A stretch of 64,000 nucleotides of DNA from Halorhabdus amylolytica (GCF_004944975.1 NZ_SPQG01000001.1:33157-97156), one strand, 5' to 3'. Counted from the stretch's first letter, positions 18,288 through 27,736 are shown. Notes: generated by a model from the letters alone, not told the origin. Numbers and translations: made by a program.

Positions 18288-19637
18288 TCACGCCTCTTTG
18301 GCTGTCCTGCTGTCGTCTCTTCCGCCGCTAGAAAGATCGACCCGGACCTCGAGTAGCCGGTTGTTCGCCATCGTCTCGGCTGTGAGGTCGATACCATCGT
18401 ACGTCGCACGGTCGCCTTCGTCGACCAGGCGGCCGGTCTGATCCATGATCAACCCGGCAATGGTCTCGAACGTGCCGTCTTCGGGAAAGTTCGTACCGAG
18501 CGCCTCGTTTGCCTCGTGAACGTTGAGTTCACCTCGGACGATCGCAGTGTCGTCGTCGAGCCAGCGGATCGGCGGGGCTTCCCGCTCTGCGAGGACTTCT
18601 CCGATGATCTCCTCGACGATGTCTTCGATGGTCACAATCCCGGACGTCGTCCCGTACTCGTCGACGACGACTGCCATTCGACGGCGCTGCTCGCGCAACT
18701 CGGTCAGCAGCTCGTCTACATCCTTTGTCTCCGGAACGACGTATGGATCTCTAGTCACAGACCGAAGTGACGGATCGTCCCCCCGGAATCGCGCCTCGGT
18801 CAGATCGCGAACGTGAACCGTCCCGACAACCGTATCGAGGACGCCCTCGTACACTGGAAGTTCGTTGCGTTCGTTCTCCAGACACGTTTCGATGGCCGTC
18901 TCGATGTCAGTATCCACCTCGACAGCGACAACGTCCGGGCGCCGAACCATCGTTTCCCTGACGATCCGGTTGTGAAATCGGAGCAAGCGCTGGAGCATTC
19001 GGTGTTCGGCCTCGGTGAACACGCCCGCCCGCTGGCCGGCTGTGATCACCTCCCGGACCTCCGAGCGCGTGACGTACGCCCGCTCTAAGTCCCTCTCGTT
19101 CCCCATGAGTCCGTTGATGGCGTCGGTGAGTACGTCGAAGACCGCAACCAGCGGGTACATGAGTTGTTGGGTATATCGTAGCGGGCGGGCGATCCGGAGT
19201 GCCCAGGACTCGCTGTGTTCGACGCCGTAGGACTTGGGTGCGCTCTCGCCGAACAACAATACGATTGACGTGACACCAAACGTGGCGATCAACACCGACT
19301 GGCCGGGATCGAAATATAGTCCCAACAGTCCGGTCGTGATCGCCGACATACCGATATTCGCAACGTTGTTCCCGACGAGAATCGTCACCAGCAGTCGACG
19401 CGGGTCGGATTTGAGCGTGGACAACGTCTTTGCGCCGGCAACCCCGTCCTCGACGAGCGTCGCGATACGATGATCGGCCAGCGAGAAGATGGCGATCTCC
19501 GAGGACGCAAAAAAGGCCGAGAACAGCACGAGGATCACGACCGCGAGAATCCCGATCCCCGTGATCGTCCCCCGAGACATATCGAGAGCCGCCACGAACC
19601 CTCCGTCAGGTATCAAAGATACGACTGGCGTATGCAT
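18288..19637 (-). CDS. CNNM/CorC-like membrane protein with CBS domains
   Basis: 449 residues from ATG 19637; an in-frame ATG at 19580 (MSRGTITGIGI) is an equally good start. The N-terminal CNNM (DUF21) domain has about four transmembrane helices (LAVVILVLFSAFFASSEIAIFSL first). It is followed by a pair of CBS domains around MVRRPDVVAVEV and the VVDEYGTTSGIVTIEDIVEEIIGE signature, then a CorC/HlyC-type C-terminal domain. Family members are linked to divalent cation (Mg, Co) transport or its regulation. It is head-to-tail with ldh, 49 nt away, on the same strand, so the two may share a transcript. Confidence 0.9.
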   Translation of the reverse strand: MHTPVVSLIPDGGFVAALDMSRGTITGIGILAVVILVLFSAFFASSEIAIFSLADHRIATLVEDGVAGAKTLSTLKSDPRRLLVTILVGNNVANIGMSAITTGLLGLYFDPGQSVLIATFGVTSIVLLFGESAPKSYGVEHSESWALRIARPLRYTQQLMYPLVAVFDVLTDAINGLMGNERDLERAYVTRSEVREVITAGQRAGVFTEAEHRMLQRLLRFHNRIVRETMVRRPDVVAVEVDTDIETAIETCLENERNELPVYEGVLDTVVGTVHVRDLTEARFRGDDPSLRSVTRDPYVVPETKDVDELLTELREQRRRMAVVVDEYGTTSGIVTIEDIVEEIIGEVLAEREAPPIRWLDDDTAIVRGELNVHEANEALGTNFPEDGTFETIAGLIMDQTGRLVDEGDRATYDGIDLTAETMANNRLLEVRVDLSSGGRDDSRTAKEA

Positions 19638-19686
19638 ACGGACAGATGGGACAACAGCCCTGAAAAGGTCGGGGGCCGCTCGACAA

Positions 19687-20643
19687 TCAGATATCCAGCT
19701 TCGCGATCTCCTCTTTGAGTAGTTCGCCGGATTCGACGAACTGCTCGCGTTCGCGATCGTCGAGATCCAGATCGACAACCCGTCGGATCCCGCCGCGGTT
19801 GACGACGGCGGGAAGGCTCAGATAGACATCCTCGAGGCCGTACTGGCCGTCTAGAAGCGTCGAGACGGTCAGGATCGAGTTCTCGTCGCGAATGATGCTC
19901 TCGACAATCTCTGTCGTCGCAAGCCCGATCGCGTAGTAGGTCGCGCCCTTGCGCTCGATGATCTCGTAGGCGGCACCGCGGACTTCCTCGGCGATCAGTT
20001 CCCGGTTTTGCAGATCACAATCCAGATCACAGACCGGACAGTAATCGTCGAACGGGACGCCGGCCATGTGGGTCGCACTCCAGACGAGGACCTCACTGTC
20101 GCCGTGTTCGCCGATGACGTACGCGTGGATGTTTCGCGCGTCGATGCCACAGTTCTTGCTGAGAACGTTGCGGAACCGGGAGGTGTCCAGAACCGTACCC
20201 GTCCCGATCACTCGATGCCAGGGGAGATCCGAGACCTTCCAGGTGACATAGGACAATACGTCGACAGGATTCGCGACGACGAGGACGACAGCGTCGTCGG
20301 CGAGTCCTTCCGTAACTTGTGGAATCATGTCGTGGAAAATGTCGACATTGCGTTCGAGCAGTTCGAGACGGGTCTCGCCAGGCTTCTGACTCGCGCCTGC
20401 CGCGATGATGACGACATCAGCGTCGTGAGCGTCTTCGTAATCGCCGGCATAGATGTTGACCGGCTTGACGAATGCGGCACCATGACGCAGGTCCATCGCT
20501 TCCCCTTCCGCCTTTTGGTGGTCGATGTCGACGAGAGCGATCTCCGAGACCGAGCCGCTCATCATCAGCGCGTACGCCGTGGTGGCACCGACGTCACCTG
20601 CTCCGATGATCGCGACCTTCCCCTTGATTGGTGTTTCTGGCAT
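19687..20643 (-). CDS. ldh: L-lactate dehydrogenase, bacterial type
   Basis: 318 residues. It interconverts pyruvate and L-lactate with NAD. The Rossmann motif GAGDVGATTAYAL is at 15-27 and Asp39 marks NAD preference. Gln86 in GASQKPGETRL occupies the substrate-discriminating position, where malate dehydrogenases carry Arg, and Arg92, Arg157 and the catalytic His180 (GEHGDSE) are present. The sequence resembles bacterial LDH more than the haloarchaeal malate dehydrogenases, which suggests ancient transfer. An unusual loop has Cys202, Cys205 and Cys209. Lactate formation fits the fermentative profile of the window. The promoter lies in the 147 nt before the small zinc protein gene. Confidence 0.93.
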   Translation of the reverse strand: MPETPIKGKVAIIGAGDVGATTAYALMMSGSVSEIALVDIDHQKAEGEAMDLRHGAAFVKPVNIYAGDYEDAHDADVVIIAAGASQKPGETRLELLERNVDIFHDMIPQVTEGLADDAVVLVVANPVDVLSYVTWKVSDLPWHRVIGTGTVLDTSRFRNVLSKNCGIDARNIHAYVIGEHGDSEVLVWSATHMAGVPFDDYCPVCDLDCDLQNRELIAEEVRGAAYEIIERKGATYYAIGLATTEIVESIIRDENSILTVSTLLDGQYGLEDVYLSLPAVVNRGGIRRVVDLDLDDREREQFVESGELLKEEIAKLDI

Positions 20644-20790
20644 GGGTTATGCTCCGGTTTTACTGACAGGCAGGGATAAAGATTCGGAGGGAGGCCAACG
20701 GCCCGGGGCGGACCGTGGAATACAGATCGCTCCGGCGACAGAGAAGTCATGAAGTGTCTGGCGGACGCAGTCACTGACGAGTGACGTCCC

Positions 20791-20967
20791 GTGACGCGAA
20801 CGACCTACACCTGTGACGGCTGCGGGGCACGATTGGACAATGAGAAGGATCTCACGAAGGAAGACGGGAGGGTCCGGCCGTCCTGGAAGTGCCGGCGCTG
20901 TCAGACGAGTGTTCCCCCGGTCGTCGCCGAACGACTCACCCACCAGAAGCAACACGGCCGGGAATGA
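20791..20967 (+). CDS. small zinc-finger protein with GTG start
   Basis: A 58-residue open frame from GTG 20791 to TGA 20967. Two CxxC pairs, CDGC at 8-11 and CRRC at 34-37, can hold one zinc ion, and the tail is basic and His-rich (ERLTHQKQHGRE). No ATG is available in the frame, so GTG is the likely start. Haloarchaeal genomes carry many such mini zinc proteins with regulatory roles. It sits 48 nt upstream of the SDR gene on the same strand, so co-transcription is likely. Confidence 0.65.
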   Translation: MTRTTYTCDGCGARLDNEKDLTKEDGRVRPSWKCRRCQTSVPPVVAERLTHQKQHGRE

Positions 20968-21014
20968 CCGGTGGGCGCCGGGCGACTTATGTCCTGTCAG
21001 CTCCGAACTGTCAT

Positions 21015-21905
21015 ATGCGCGTACTGGTCACCGGAGCGACCGGATTCGTCGGCAGCTATCTCGTCCCCGCGCTCCGGGACGCGGGTCACGATGTCGTCGC
21101 GATGACGCGCGACGCGGGCACGTACGATCCGCCAGCGGGCGTCGAAGTCGTCGAAGGGGACCTGCTCGAAGCGGACTCGCTTTCGTTCTCCGACGGTATC
21201 GACGCAGCCTACTATCTCGTCCACTCCTTAGAGACCGGCGGGTCGTTCGCCGATCGCGACCACCGAGCTGCGGAGAACTTCGTCGACGCCGCCGACGCGG
21301 CGGGAATCGATCGCGTCGTCTATCTCGGCGGCCTCGGCGAAGCCGGCGATGACCTCTCGGAACACCTCCGCTCGCGCCAGGAGGTCGAGGCCGTCCTGGC
21401 GAGCGGGGAAGCCGATCTCACGACCCTTCGGGCAGCGATCATCGTCGGCGAGGGCAGCGCAAGCTTCCGGATGGTACGCCAACTCGTCGCCCGACTTCCC
21501 GTGATGATCGCCCCGCGATGGCTGCATACGGAATGCCAGCCGATCGCCATCGGAGACGTGATAACGTACCTCGTCGGCGTTCTCGATCACCCGGAGACGG
21601 CAGGGGAGACCTACGAGATCGGCGGTCCCGAAATCCTGACCTACCGGGACATGCTCGAACGCACGGCGGCTATCCTCGGCAAGCGACGGTACATCGTTCC
21701 GGTACCTGTCCTGACGCCGCGGCTCTCCTCGTACTGGGTGGAGTTCGTCACTGACGTCCCGCGGGCGATCTCCCGACCGCTGATCCTCGGACTGAAGAAC
21801 CCGGTCGTCGTCACTGACGACAGCATCGGCGACGTGATCGATATCGAGAAGACGCCCTTTGACGACGCCGTCGCGCGGGCGTTCGCTGACAAGTCCGGCG
21901 AATGA
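21015..21905 (+). CDS. atypical short-chain dehydrogenase, NDUFA9/NmrA-like
   Basis: 296 residues from ATG 21015. The N-terminal Rossmann motif GATGFVGSYLVPAL binds NAD(P). YLVHSLETGG and VVYLGGLGE follow the pattern of the extended NAD(P)-binding subfamily that includes complex I subunit NDUFA9 and NmrA-like proteins, in which the classical SDR Tyr-x3-Lys catalytic pair is missing. It may bind a nucleotide as a sensor or act on a quinone-linked substrate. Its stop overlaps the start of the membrane protein gene by four bases, which implies a functional pair. Confidence 0.87.
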   Translation: MRVLVTGATGFVGSYLVPALRDAGHDVVAMTRDAGTYDPPAGVEVVEGDLLEADSLSFSDGIDAAYYLVHSLETGGSFADRDHRAAENFVDAADAAGIDRVVYLGGLGEAGDDLSEHLRSRQEVEAVLASGEADLTTLRAAIIVGEGSASFRMVRQLVARLPVMIAPRWLHTECQPIAIGDVITYLVGVLDHPETAGETYEIGGPEILTYRDMLERTAAILGKRRYIVPVPVLTPRLSSYWVEFVTDVPRAISRPLILGLKNPVVVTDDSIGDVIDIEKTPFDDAVARAFADKSGE

Positions 21906-22636
21906 CGGCCCGTCGATCGGACAGCCCGGACGTGACAGGTTCACGGAGCAACCAGCGATGGGTGTATGAGAGTATCGCCGGTGCCCTGCCCGGGATCGAG
22001 CTGTCGCGACCGGCGGCACTCCTCGTGCAACTCCTGGCCTTCGGCACGGGTGTAGTCGTACTCGCGGTCGGGTACGATCGCTGGGGCAGTCTGCCAGCGG
22101 GTCTGGCCGCAGTCGCCGTCGCGTCGGCCGGCAGCGCGTTCCTGTTGACACTGGGCCGACGCATCCGGGATCTGGATGTCCCCGAGAGTTACACCCAGGC
22201 GCTGTTCGGGACGAAAATCGAGATCGTCCTCGGGCTGATGTCGTTCGTCGCGCTGGTGACCTACCTGTTCGTGATCGACCAGCGGAACGGCGGCGAAACG
22301 TTGCTGGTCGGAGTACTCGGCGACCCGCTCCCCGCGCCGGGCGTATTCCTCACGTTGCTGGTGTTGTGGGACGTCTGCTACCGCATCGGAACAGGGTGGT
22401 GGGCGAGCCTGATCGGTCTGTGGCGGAGCCTATCCCTGGCAGAGGCGATCGACACAGGGACGCGTCGGGAACTGCAACACCTCGATGTGGTGACGATCGG
22501 CTTCGCCTGGACGCAACTCGCCCTGGTACCGTTCGTCCGCGGGCACCCGTTGCTCGTGGTCGCGCTGGTGGGACACGTCGTCGCGGTGTCAGCCGTCTCC
22601 AGCGCGTCGATCATCGTCCTGCGCCGGGCAACGTGA
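21902..22636 (+). CDS. membrane protein, unknown family
   Basis: 244 residues with five or six hydrophobic segments (around 40-60, 65-85, 105-125, 140-158, 195-212 and 217-237) and a cytoplasmic charged N-terminus. I see no catalytic motif. ATGA overlap with the SDR gene upstream suggests translational coupling and a shared role at the membrane, perhaps with a bound cofactor on the SDR partner. The charged segment DLDVPESYTQALFG is the only conspicuous soluble loop. Confidence 0.78.
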   Translation: MTARRSDSPDVTGSRSNQRWVYESIAGALPGIELSRPAALLVQLLAFGTGVVVLAVGYDRWGSLPAGLAAVAVASAGSAFLLTLGRRIRDLDVPESYTQALFGTKIEIVLGLMSFVALVTYLFVIDQRNGGETLLVGVLGDPLPAPGVFLTLLVLWDVCYRIGTGWWASLIGLWRSLSLAEAIDTGTRRELQHLDVVTIGFAWTQLALVPFVRGHPLLVVALVGHVVAVSAVSSASIIVLRRAT

Positions 22637-22683
22637 ACGCTCCGGTAATGACGGTTTCATCTTGATCGATCGTTTAGGTAACG

Positions 22684-22859
22684 AGTGTCTATCCCTGGGA
22701 TACCGTGGCTGGAGCTCACATGGTCGCACGGGCCGGCGGTACAGTGACCGATCTCTCCGGCGATCGCTGGACGCCGAGGGCAATGGGATCGTCGCCTCGA
22801 ACGGCGAGGTTCACGACGAACTGCTCGACGCACTCATGCAGGACGATCTCGATAGCTGA
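22684..22859 (+). pseudogene. C-terminal remnant of an inositol monophosphatase-family gene, frameshifted
   Basis: Reading from 22684, the peptide VYPWDTVAGAHMVARAGGT matches the second metal/substrate motif of inositol monophosphatases (WD-x-x-AG, here with Val before Ala). The frame then breaks near 22776, and the continuation GNGIVASNGEVHDELLDAL lies in another frame up to TGA 22859. About three quarters of the gene, including the first metal motif, is absent. The remnant is only about 58 codons and has no credible promoter, so it is a decayed gene left between the membrane-protein operon and the thioredoxin-like gene. Confidence 0.75.
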
Positions 22860-22889
22860 GGGGAGACGCCCCGAGATATACCGACTGCG

Positions 22890-23246
22890 TCACCGATTTC
22901 TGTCGATCAGCGCGATCACGTCCTCGGCGGACTGGAACCCGTCGGCGAGGCGTTCGACGGGGTCGCTGTCACGGAACACGACCAACAACGGGACGCTACG
23001 CACGTCGAAACGATCGACCAGCGGCGGGTCGTCACGTGGGTTGACCGTCGCGATCACGGCATCGCTCTCCCGGGCGACGACCCCGAGGACAGGTTCCATC
23101 GACGCACAGACGCTACACCCCTCTGTATAGAACTCGACGAGGACAGTATCGTAGGTCTCGACAAGCGCGTCAAGGTCCTCGGCGTCGTCGAGAGAAACCG
23201 GGCGTTCGGGCGGGTCTGAAGTGTCGAAGCGTGTGGCGACTGTCAT
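22890..23246 (-). CDS. thioredoxin-family protein with CSVC site
   Basis: 118 residues from ATG 23246. It has the thioredoxin fold with a redox site CSVC in [16 protein letters not shown], followed by the cis-proline SVP in [15 protein letters not shown]. The CxxC dipeptide Ser-Val differs from the classical Gly-Pro, so its potential and partners may differ from the CGPC thioredoxin at 38552-38965. It has no signal peptide and is cytoplasmic. It is divergent from mutS paralog 2 across a 130-nt spacer. Confidence 0.88.
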   Translation of the reverse strand: MTVATRFDTSDPPERPVSLDDAEDLDALVETYDTVLVEFYTEGCSVCASMEPVLGVVARESDAVIATVNPRDDPPLVDRFDVRSVPLLVVFRDSDPVERLADGFQSAEDVIALIDRNR

Positions 23247-23376
23247 TGATAGCTGTTGGTACTGGAAGGGGAAAGACCACTCGATATTGTTCGACAGATG
23301 CAAGTCCGGCTGTTATGACCGGCCACCGAGCCGGCGACCAACGGGTATTTGTCCGCCGGGCCGCACTCGTTCGGGC

Positions 23377-25944
23377 ATGGACGCGGCGCTGGGACCGCCG
23401 GCGAAGATGGCCGAGCGGCGCGAGGATCTCACCCCGATGTTGAGCCAGTACGTCGAGTTGACCGAGCGCTACGACGACGCACTCGTTCTGTTCCAGTCCG
23501 GTGACTTCTACAAGGCGTTCTGTGAAGCAGCCGACGTTCTCGCCAGGATCTGTGAGGTGACGCTGACCGAACGCGAGGACTCGACCGGCACGTATGCGAT
23601 GACCGGCGTTCCGATCGACAACGCCGAATCCTACGTCGAAAAGTTGCTAGACGCGGGTTATCGAGTGGCGATCGCCGATCAGATCGAGGATCCCGACGAA
23701 GTCAGCGGCGTTGTCGAGCGAGCGGTCACGCGGATCATCACACCGGGGACACTTACTGAGGACGAACTGCTCGGCGGGGCCGAGAACAACTACGTCGCCG
23801 CGCTCGCCGCCGAAGACGGGCGCCTCGGCCTCGCCGTCCTCGACATCTCGACCGGCGATTTCTACGCGACCAGCACCGATGATCGGGAGACAGTCCGGGA
23901 CGAACTCGGCCGCTTCGCCCCTGCAGAGGGGATCGTCGGTCCGGACGCGCCGGATCTGTTCGGGGCCGACTGTACGGTCAGTCCCGTCGATCCGGGATAC
24001 TTCCATCACGGGCAGGCACGCCAGCGAGTCAGCGAGTACTTCAGCGTCCCTGACCGGCTGCTTGGGACCGCCGCCGAGATCCGAGCCTGTGGCGCCTTGC
24101 TGTCCTACGCCGAGTACGCCCGCGGCGGGGAGGATGGGCGACTGAACTACCTCAATCACCTCACGCGATATGATCCCCGGGAGTACATGGTTCTCGACGC
24201 GGTCGCCATAGAGAGCCTGGAGATCTTCGAGCGCCGGAGCGTCACCGGCGGCGCGGACCTGACGCTCCTGGACGTGATCGACGAGACGGCGTGTGCCCTC
24301 GGTCGCAGACGGTTGACCGAGTGGCTCCGCCGGCCGCTGATCGATCGAGATCGGATCGAAGCACGACACGCGGCCGTCGGGGAACTCGTCTCGGATCTGC
24401 AAACCCGCGAGCGACTCCACGCGCTGCTGGCGGACGTCTATGATCTGGAACGACTCATCTCCCGTGTCTCCCGATCTCGGGCGGACGCACGGGATCTCCG
24501 CTCCCTGAAAGACACCCTCGACGTGATCCCGGAGATCAAGGCGGAACTGGCTGGGGCGGACACCGCGTTGCTCGCCGATCTCCACGATCGTCTCGACGAG
24601 ATGGACGACGTCCGTGGGCTGATTGACGATGCGATCGCGGTCGATCCGCCGACTGAGATCACCGAGGGCGGGATCGTCAGGGAGGGATACGACGACCGAC
24701 TGGACGAATTGCGCGCGACCGAACGGGAGGGCAAAGAGTGGATCGCCGATCTGGAGGAGAGCGAGCGCGAACGGACCGGTATCGACTCGCTGAAAGTCGG
24801 ACACAACGCCGTCCACGGCTACTACATCGAAGTGACCGACGCGAATCTCGACCGGGTACCCCAGGACTATCAGCGCAGACAGACGTTGAAGAACGCAGAG
24901 CGGTACTACACGCCGGAGCTCAAGGATCGCGAGGACGAGATTCTCCGCGCGGAGGGACGGGCTGACGATCTGGAGTACGACCTGTTCGTCGAGGTACGCG
25001 ATCAGGTCGCCGCCGAATCCGAGCACGTCCAGGCAGTCGCCGACGCCGTGGCGACGCTGGACGTCCTGGTTGGGTTTGGGACAGTCGCGGCCGAACGGGA
25101 CTACTGCCGCCCTACCTTCGACGACGGGATCCACGTCGAGGGCGGTCGTCATCCGGTCGTCGAGCGGACTGAAAACGCGTTCGTCCCCAACGACACACAC
25201 CTCGACGAGGAAGCCTTCCTCGCGGTGATCACGGGGCCGAACATGAGCGGGAAGTCGACGTACATGCGCCAGGTCGCCCTGATCGCAATCCTTGCCCAGG
25301 CCGGGAGTTTCGTGCCTGGGGAATCTGCCGATCTGGAGATTGTCGACCGCGTGTTCACCCGCGTCGGGGCCAGCGACGACATCGCCGGCGGGCGTTCGAC
25401 GTTCCTGGTGGAAATGAGCGAACTCGCGACGATCTTAGAGAGCGCGACCGACGAGTCGCTCGTGTTGCTCGACGAGGTCGGCCGCGGGACGAGCACGACC
25501 GACGGCCTGGCGATCGCCCGTGCCGTCACGGAGTTCGTTCACGACGAGATCGGCGCGACGACGCTGTTTGCCACTCATCATCACGAACTGACCGACGAGG
25601 CGGCGGGGCTGGAGAACGCGGTGAACCGCCACTTCCGGACCGAACGCGAGGGCGGTGACGTCTCGTTCCCCTACGAGATCGCGCCCGGCGCGGCCGCCGC
25701 GTCCTACGGCGTCGAGGTGGCCGGGGTCGCCGGCGTACCCGAGCCGGTGGTCGAACGCTCGCGGGAATTGCTCGACGATCGTGACGAAAGCCGTCCAGAG
25801 ACAACGTCGTCGGGGTCCGGGGGCGAACGTGGTGACGGCCCGGACGAGGAACTCGCCGAGGAACTCCGTTCGCTCAACGTCGCCGAAATGACACCGATCG
25901 AGGCGTTGAACGCGCTGGCGGCGTTACAGCGCCGTGTAGAGTAG
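23377..25944 (+). CDS. MutS paralog with altered mismatch motif (F-Y-K)
   Basis: 855 residues from ATG 23377; the open frame upstream to 23221 has no conserved sequence. Overall it is a full-length MutS1-type protein: N-terminal domain, connector, lever/clamp, and an ATPase with [23 protein letters not shown] and FATHHHEL. The mismatch-reading site reads GDFYKAF (F44-Y45-K46), so the normally invariant Glu of Phe-x-Glu is Lys. The protein may still dimerise and bind DNA but is unlikely to read mismatches in the classical way. It ends in an acidic linker and a short tail similar to the canonical copy at 6691-9411. Confidence 0.93.
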   Translation: MDAALGPPAKMAERREDLTPMLSQYVELTERYDDALVLFQSGDFYKAFCEAADVLARICEVTLTEREDSTGTYAMTGVPIDNAESYVEKLLDAGYRVAIADQIEDPDEVSGVVERAVTRIITPGTLTEDELLGGAENNYVAALAAEDGRLGLAVLDISTGDFYATSTDDRETVRDELGRFAPAEGIVGPDAPDLFGADCTVSPVDPGYFHHGQARQRVSEYFSVPDRLLGTAAEIRACGALLSYAEYARGGEDGRLNYLNHLTRYDPREYMVLDAVAIESLEIFERRSVTGGADLTLLDVIDETACALGRRRLTEWLRRPLIDRDRIEARHAAVGELVSDLQTRERLHALLADVYDLERLISRVSRSRADARDLRSLKDTLDVIPEIKAELAGADTALLADLHDRLDEMDDVRGLIDDAIAVDPPTEITEGGIVREGYDDRLDELRATEREGKEWIADLEESERERTGIDSLKVGHNAVHGYYIEVTDANLDRVPQDYQRRQTLKNAERYYTPELKDREDEILRAEGRADDLEYDLFVEVRDQVAAESEHVQAVADAVATLDVLVGFGTVAAERDYCRPTFDDGIHVEGGRHPVVERTENAFVPNDTHLDEEAFLAVITGPNMSGKSTYMRQVALIAILAQAGSFVPGESADLEIVDRVFTRVGASDDIAGGRSTFLVEMSELATILESATDESLVLLDEVGRGTSTTDGLAIARAVTEFVHDEIGATTLFATHHHELTDEAAGLENAVNRHFRTEREGGDVSFPYEIAPGAAAASYGVEVAGVAGVPEPVVERSRELLDDRDESRPETTSSGSGGERGDGPDEELAEELRSLNVAEMTPIEALNALAALQRRVE

Positions 25945-26031
25945 AGTTGCGAGTCGGGTAATTGCTGTCGTGAGGATCAGTATCGTGGGCGAGATCAAAA
26001 GATACGCGACCCCGGAGTGCCGAATCCGCAT

Positions 26032-26466
26032 ATGGACGATACCGGAGACGACGAAGCACTCAGCGATCGACGGCGCGAGGAGTTACTTGAGCGCGTCCAG
26101 CGCAAGAGCGCCACGGTCGGCCAACGCCTCCCGGAGTCCGTCGAGATCCAGGGGACGGAGATGAACTTGAAGGAGTTCGTCTGGGAGACCAAGCGTCAGG
26201 GGAGTGTGCCGCCGGAGTTGCGTGACCGGGTCCGGGAGGTGCGGGCGAAACTCACCACCGAGCGGAAAGAACGGAAACAGTGCCTGGAGTCGGCCGAATT
26301 GACCGAGACGCACGCCGAGGAACTCGCACAGTCCATCGTCGGCATCGACCGTGCGCTCTCGGCGCTACAAAACCTCCACGAGCCCGATCTCGCAGATAGC
26401 GCCCGTCAGCAGGAAGTCGAAAGCAACCGGCGGTGGGTATCGTTCCTCGACAACATTCTGGATTGA
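26032..26466 (+). CDS. conserved haloarchaeal protein, possibly DUF5788
   Basis: 144 residues from ATG 26032 (a GTG at 26017 in the same frame is possible). It is all-helical, charged and free of cysteines and membrane segments. The central block LPESVEIQGTEMNLKEFVWETKRQG looks like the conserved core, followed by a long Arg/Lys/Glu coiled coil region (residues about 65-125). I recall this type as DUF5788 but cannot confirm it. Function unknown. It converges with the KaiC-like gene downstream. Confidence 0.75.
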   Translation: MDDTGDDEALSDRRREELLERVQRKSATVGQRLPESVEIQGTEMNLKEFVWETKRQGSVPPELRDRVREVRAKLTTERKERKQCLESAELTETHAEELAQSIVGIDRALSALQNLHEPDLADSARQQEVESNRRWVSFLDNILD

Positions 26467-26484
26467 AAGAGCGACTGGACGGGC

Positions 26485-27168
26485 TTACAGTTCCAGCCAC
26501 TCGCTGGGTTCGGACGTGAGTCCGCGGACGCGTGCTTCCCTGACCCCCTCGCGTTCGCGGATCTCGATCATGCCGTCGAAGGCCTGTTTGATCACCTGCA
26601 GCGTCTGCTCGTCGTGTGCGCTGGCGTCGATCGTGAACAGGCCGAGGTAGTCGGCGGCGTCCAGCCGCGAGGACAGGACGTGACAGAGCTTGAAAACCGT
26701 CTTGCGGTCAGTGTAAGTCAGCATCGTCGACAGCGACGACAGTGAGAGGCGACCCCGTTGGACGCCCCTGTCGTGGAGGGTTTCGAGAGCTTCCGTGATG
26801 CCGATGCCGATGCCAGTCAGATCACCGGGAGAGGACGCGTGATAGACGAAGACGTCGCTGTCTTCTGGATCACTCGCCGTGGCGTCCCCGGCACAGTCGA
26901 TGACCGCGAGCGGGAACGAATCGGTGGCGACGTGTTCGTCGAACTCCTCGACGATAGTGCCGGCCCGATCTCCGGTCGAAAGAATAACCGTCCCCTCGCC
27001 GGCGGCGACGCCGTCTGCAAGTATGTCGTAGACTAGACCCTGCTTACCGGTCATGGCCGGCCCGGAGATCAGGATGCTCGTTCCCGGTCGGACGGATTCG
27101 AGGGCGTCGACGTCGAGTACTGATGAGAGATCGTACATGGTCCCGGATCGGTCAGTGTTCGTCGCCAT
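26485..27168 (-). CDS. KaiC/RecA-like protein with degenerate Walker A
   Basis: 227 residues. The fold is RecA/KaiC-like (SVLDVDALESVRPGTSILISGPAM, then LSLSSLSTMLTYTD and LGLFTIDASAH). The P-loop reads GPAMTGKQ, with Gln replacing the Ser/Thr that coordinates Mg, so ATP binding without normal hydrolysis is plausible. Haloarchaea have many such proteins beside signalling genes. The first 17 nt of the gene overlap the 3' end of the HalX regulator gene, so they are co-translated. A role as output of that regulator is an inference. Confidence 0.85.
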   Translation of the reverse strand: MATNTDRSGTMYDLSSVLDVDALESVRPGTSILISGPAMTGKQGLVYDILADGVAAGEGTVILSTGDRAGTIVEEFDEHVATDSFPLAVIDCAGDATASDPEDSDVFVYHASSPGDLTGIGIGITEALETLHDRGVQRGRLSLSSLSTMLTYTDRKTVFKLCHVLSSRLDAADYLGLFTIDASAHDEQTLQVIKQAFDGMIEIREREGVREARVRGLTSEPSEWLEL

Positions 27169-27736
27169 TGCTCAACTCCCGCAACGTGGCGATGAAGTCC
27201 TCGTCGTTCTCGACGCCACCGAGCGTCCCCGAGAGTTCCCCTTTGAGTTCCTCGACGCGCTCGGTGAGTCGTTCGTACTCGTCGCTCTCTGCGAGTTCGG
27301 CGCTGTTCTTCGTGGCCTCCAGCGTCGCCTGTTTCTCCACCAACGAGTAATACTGCTGGAGAAGGTCGTCGTAAGTCGAACGTTCGAGCAAGTTCGAAAC
27401 CGTTTCGTGGAGTTCCTGACTTCGGATGGGCTTGGTGAGATACGAGTCGAAACCCATCTCAAGGATGTCGAAGTCCGGTTCGACGGCCGTAACCATCGCG
27501 ACCCGGCAGTCGCTATCGCTTTTCCGGATCCGCTCGAGTACCTCGTCGCCCGAGAGCCCGGGCATCATCCGATCGAGCAACACGACATCGACGTCGTCGT
27601 CCAGCAGGTCAAGCGCTTCGCTCCCGTTCCCGGCCATGCGAACCTCGTACTCGTCCTGAAGCCAGAGATTGTACGTCTCGGCGACATCCGGTTCGTCTTC
27701 GACGATGAGGACGACTGGGGGGTCGGAATCTGACAT
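27152..27736 (-). CDS. response regulator with HalX domain
   Basis: 194 residues. A canonical receiver (about 8-120) has the acidic pair in VEDEPDVAE, the phospho-acceptor Asp in VVLLDRMMPGLSGDE, Thr/Ala in VTAVEP and Lys in LTKPI. The C-terminal helical part (about 125-190, STYDDLLQQYYSLVEKQATLEATKNSAEL) is the HalX domain, which is found only in haloarchaeal regulators and is thought to mediate output. No kinase adjoins it, so the partner kinase may be one of the orphan kinases in the window. It overlaps the KaiC-like gene. Confidence 0.93.
   Translation of the reverse strand: MSDSDPPVVLIVEDEPDVAETYNLWLQDEYEVRMAGNGSEALDLLDDDVDVVLLDRMMPGLSGDEVLERIRKSDSDCRVAMVTAVEPDFDILEMGFDSYLTKPIRSQELHETVSNLLERSTYDDLLQQYYSLVEKQATLEATKNSAELAESDEYERLTERVEELKGELSGTLGGVENDEDFIATLRELSNGDEH

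Noticed and set aside
23647-25200. 517-codon minus-strand frame opposite the second mutS
   Set aside because: The plus strand encodes a full MutS with ATPase motifs; the antisense frame has none.
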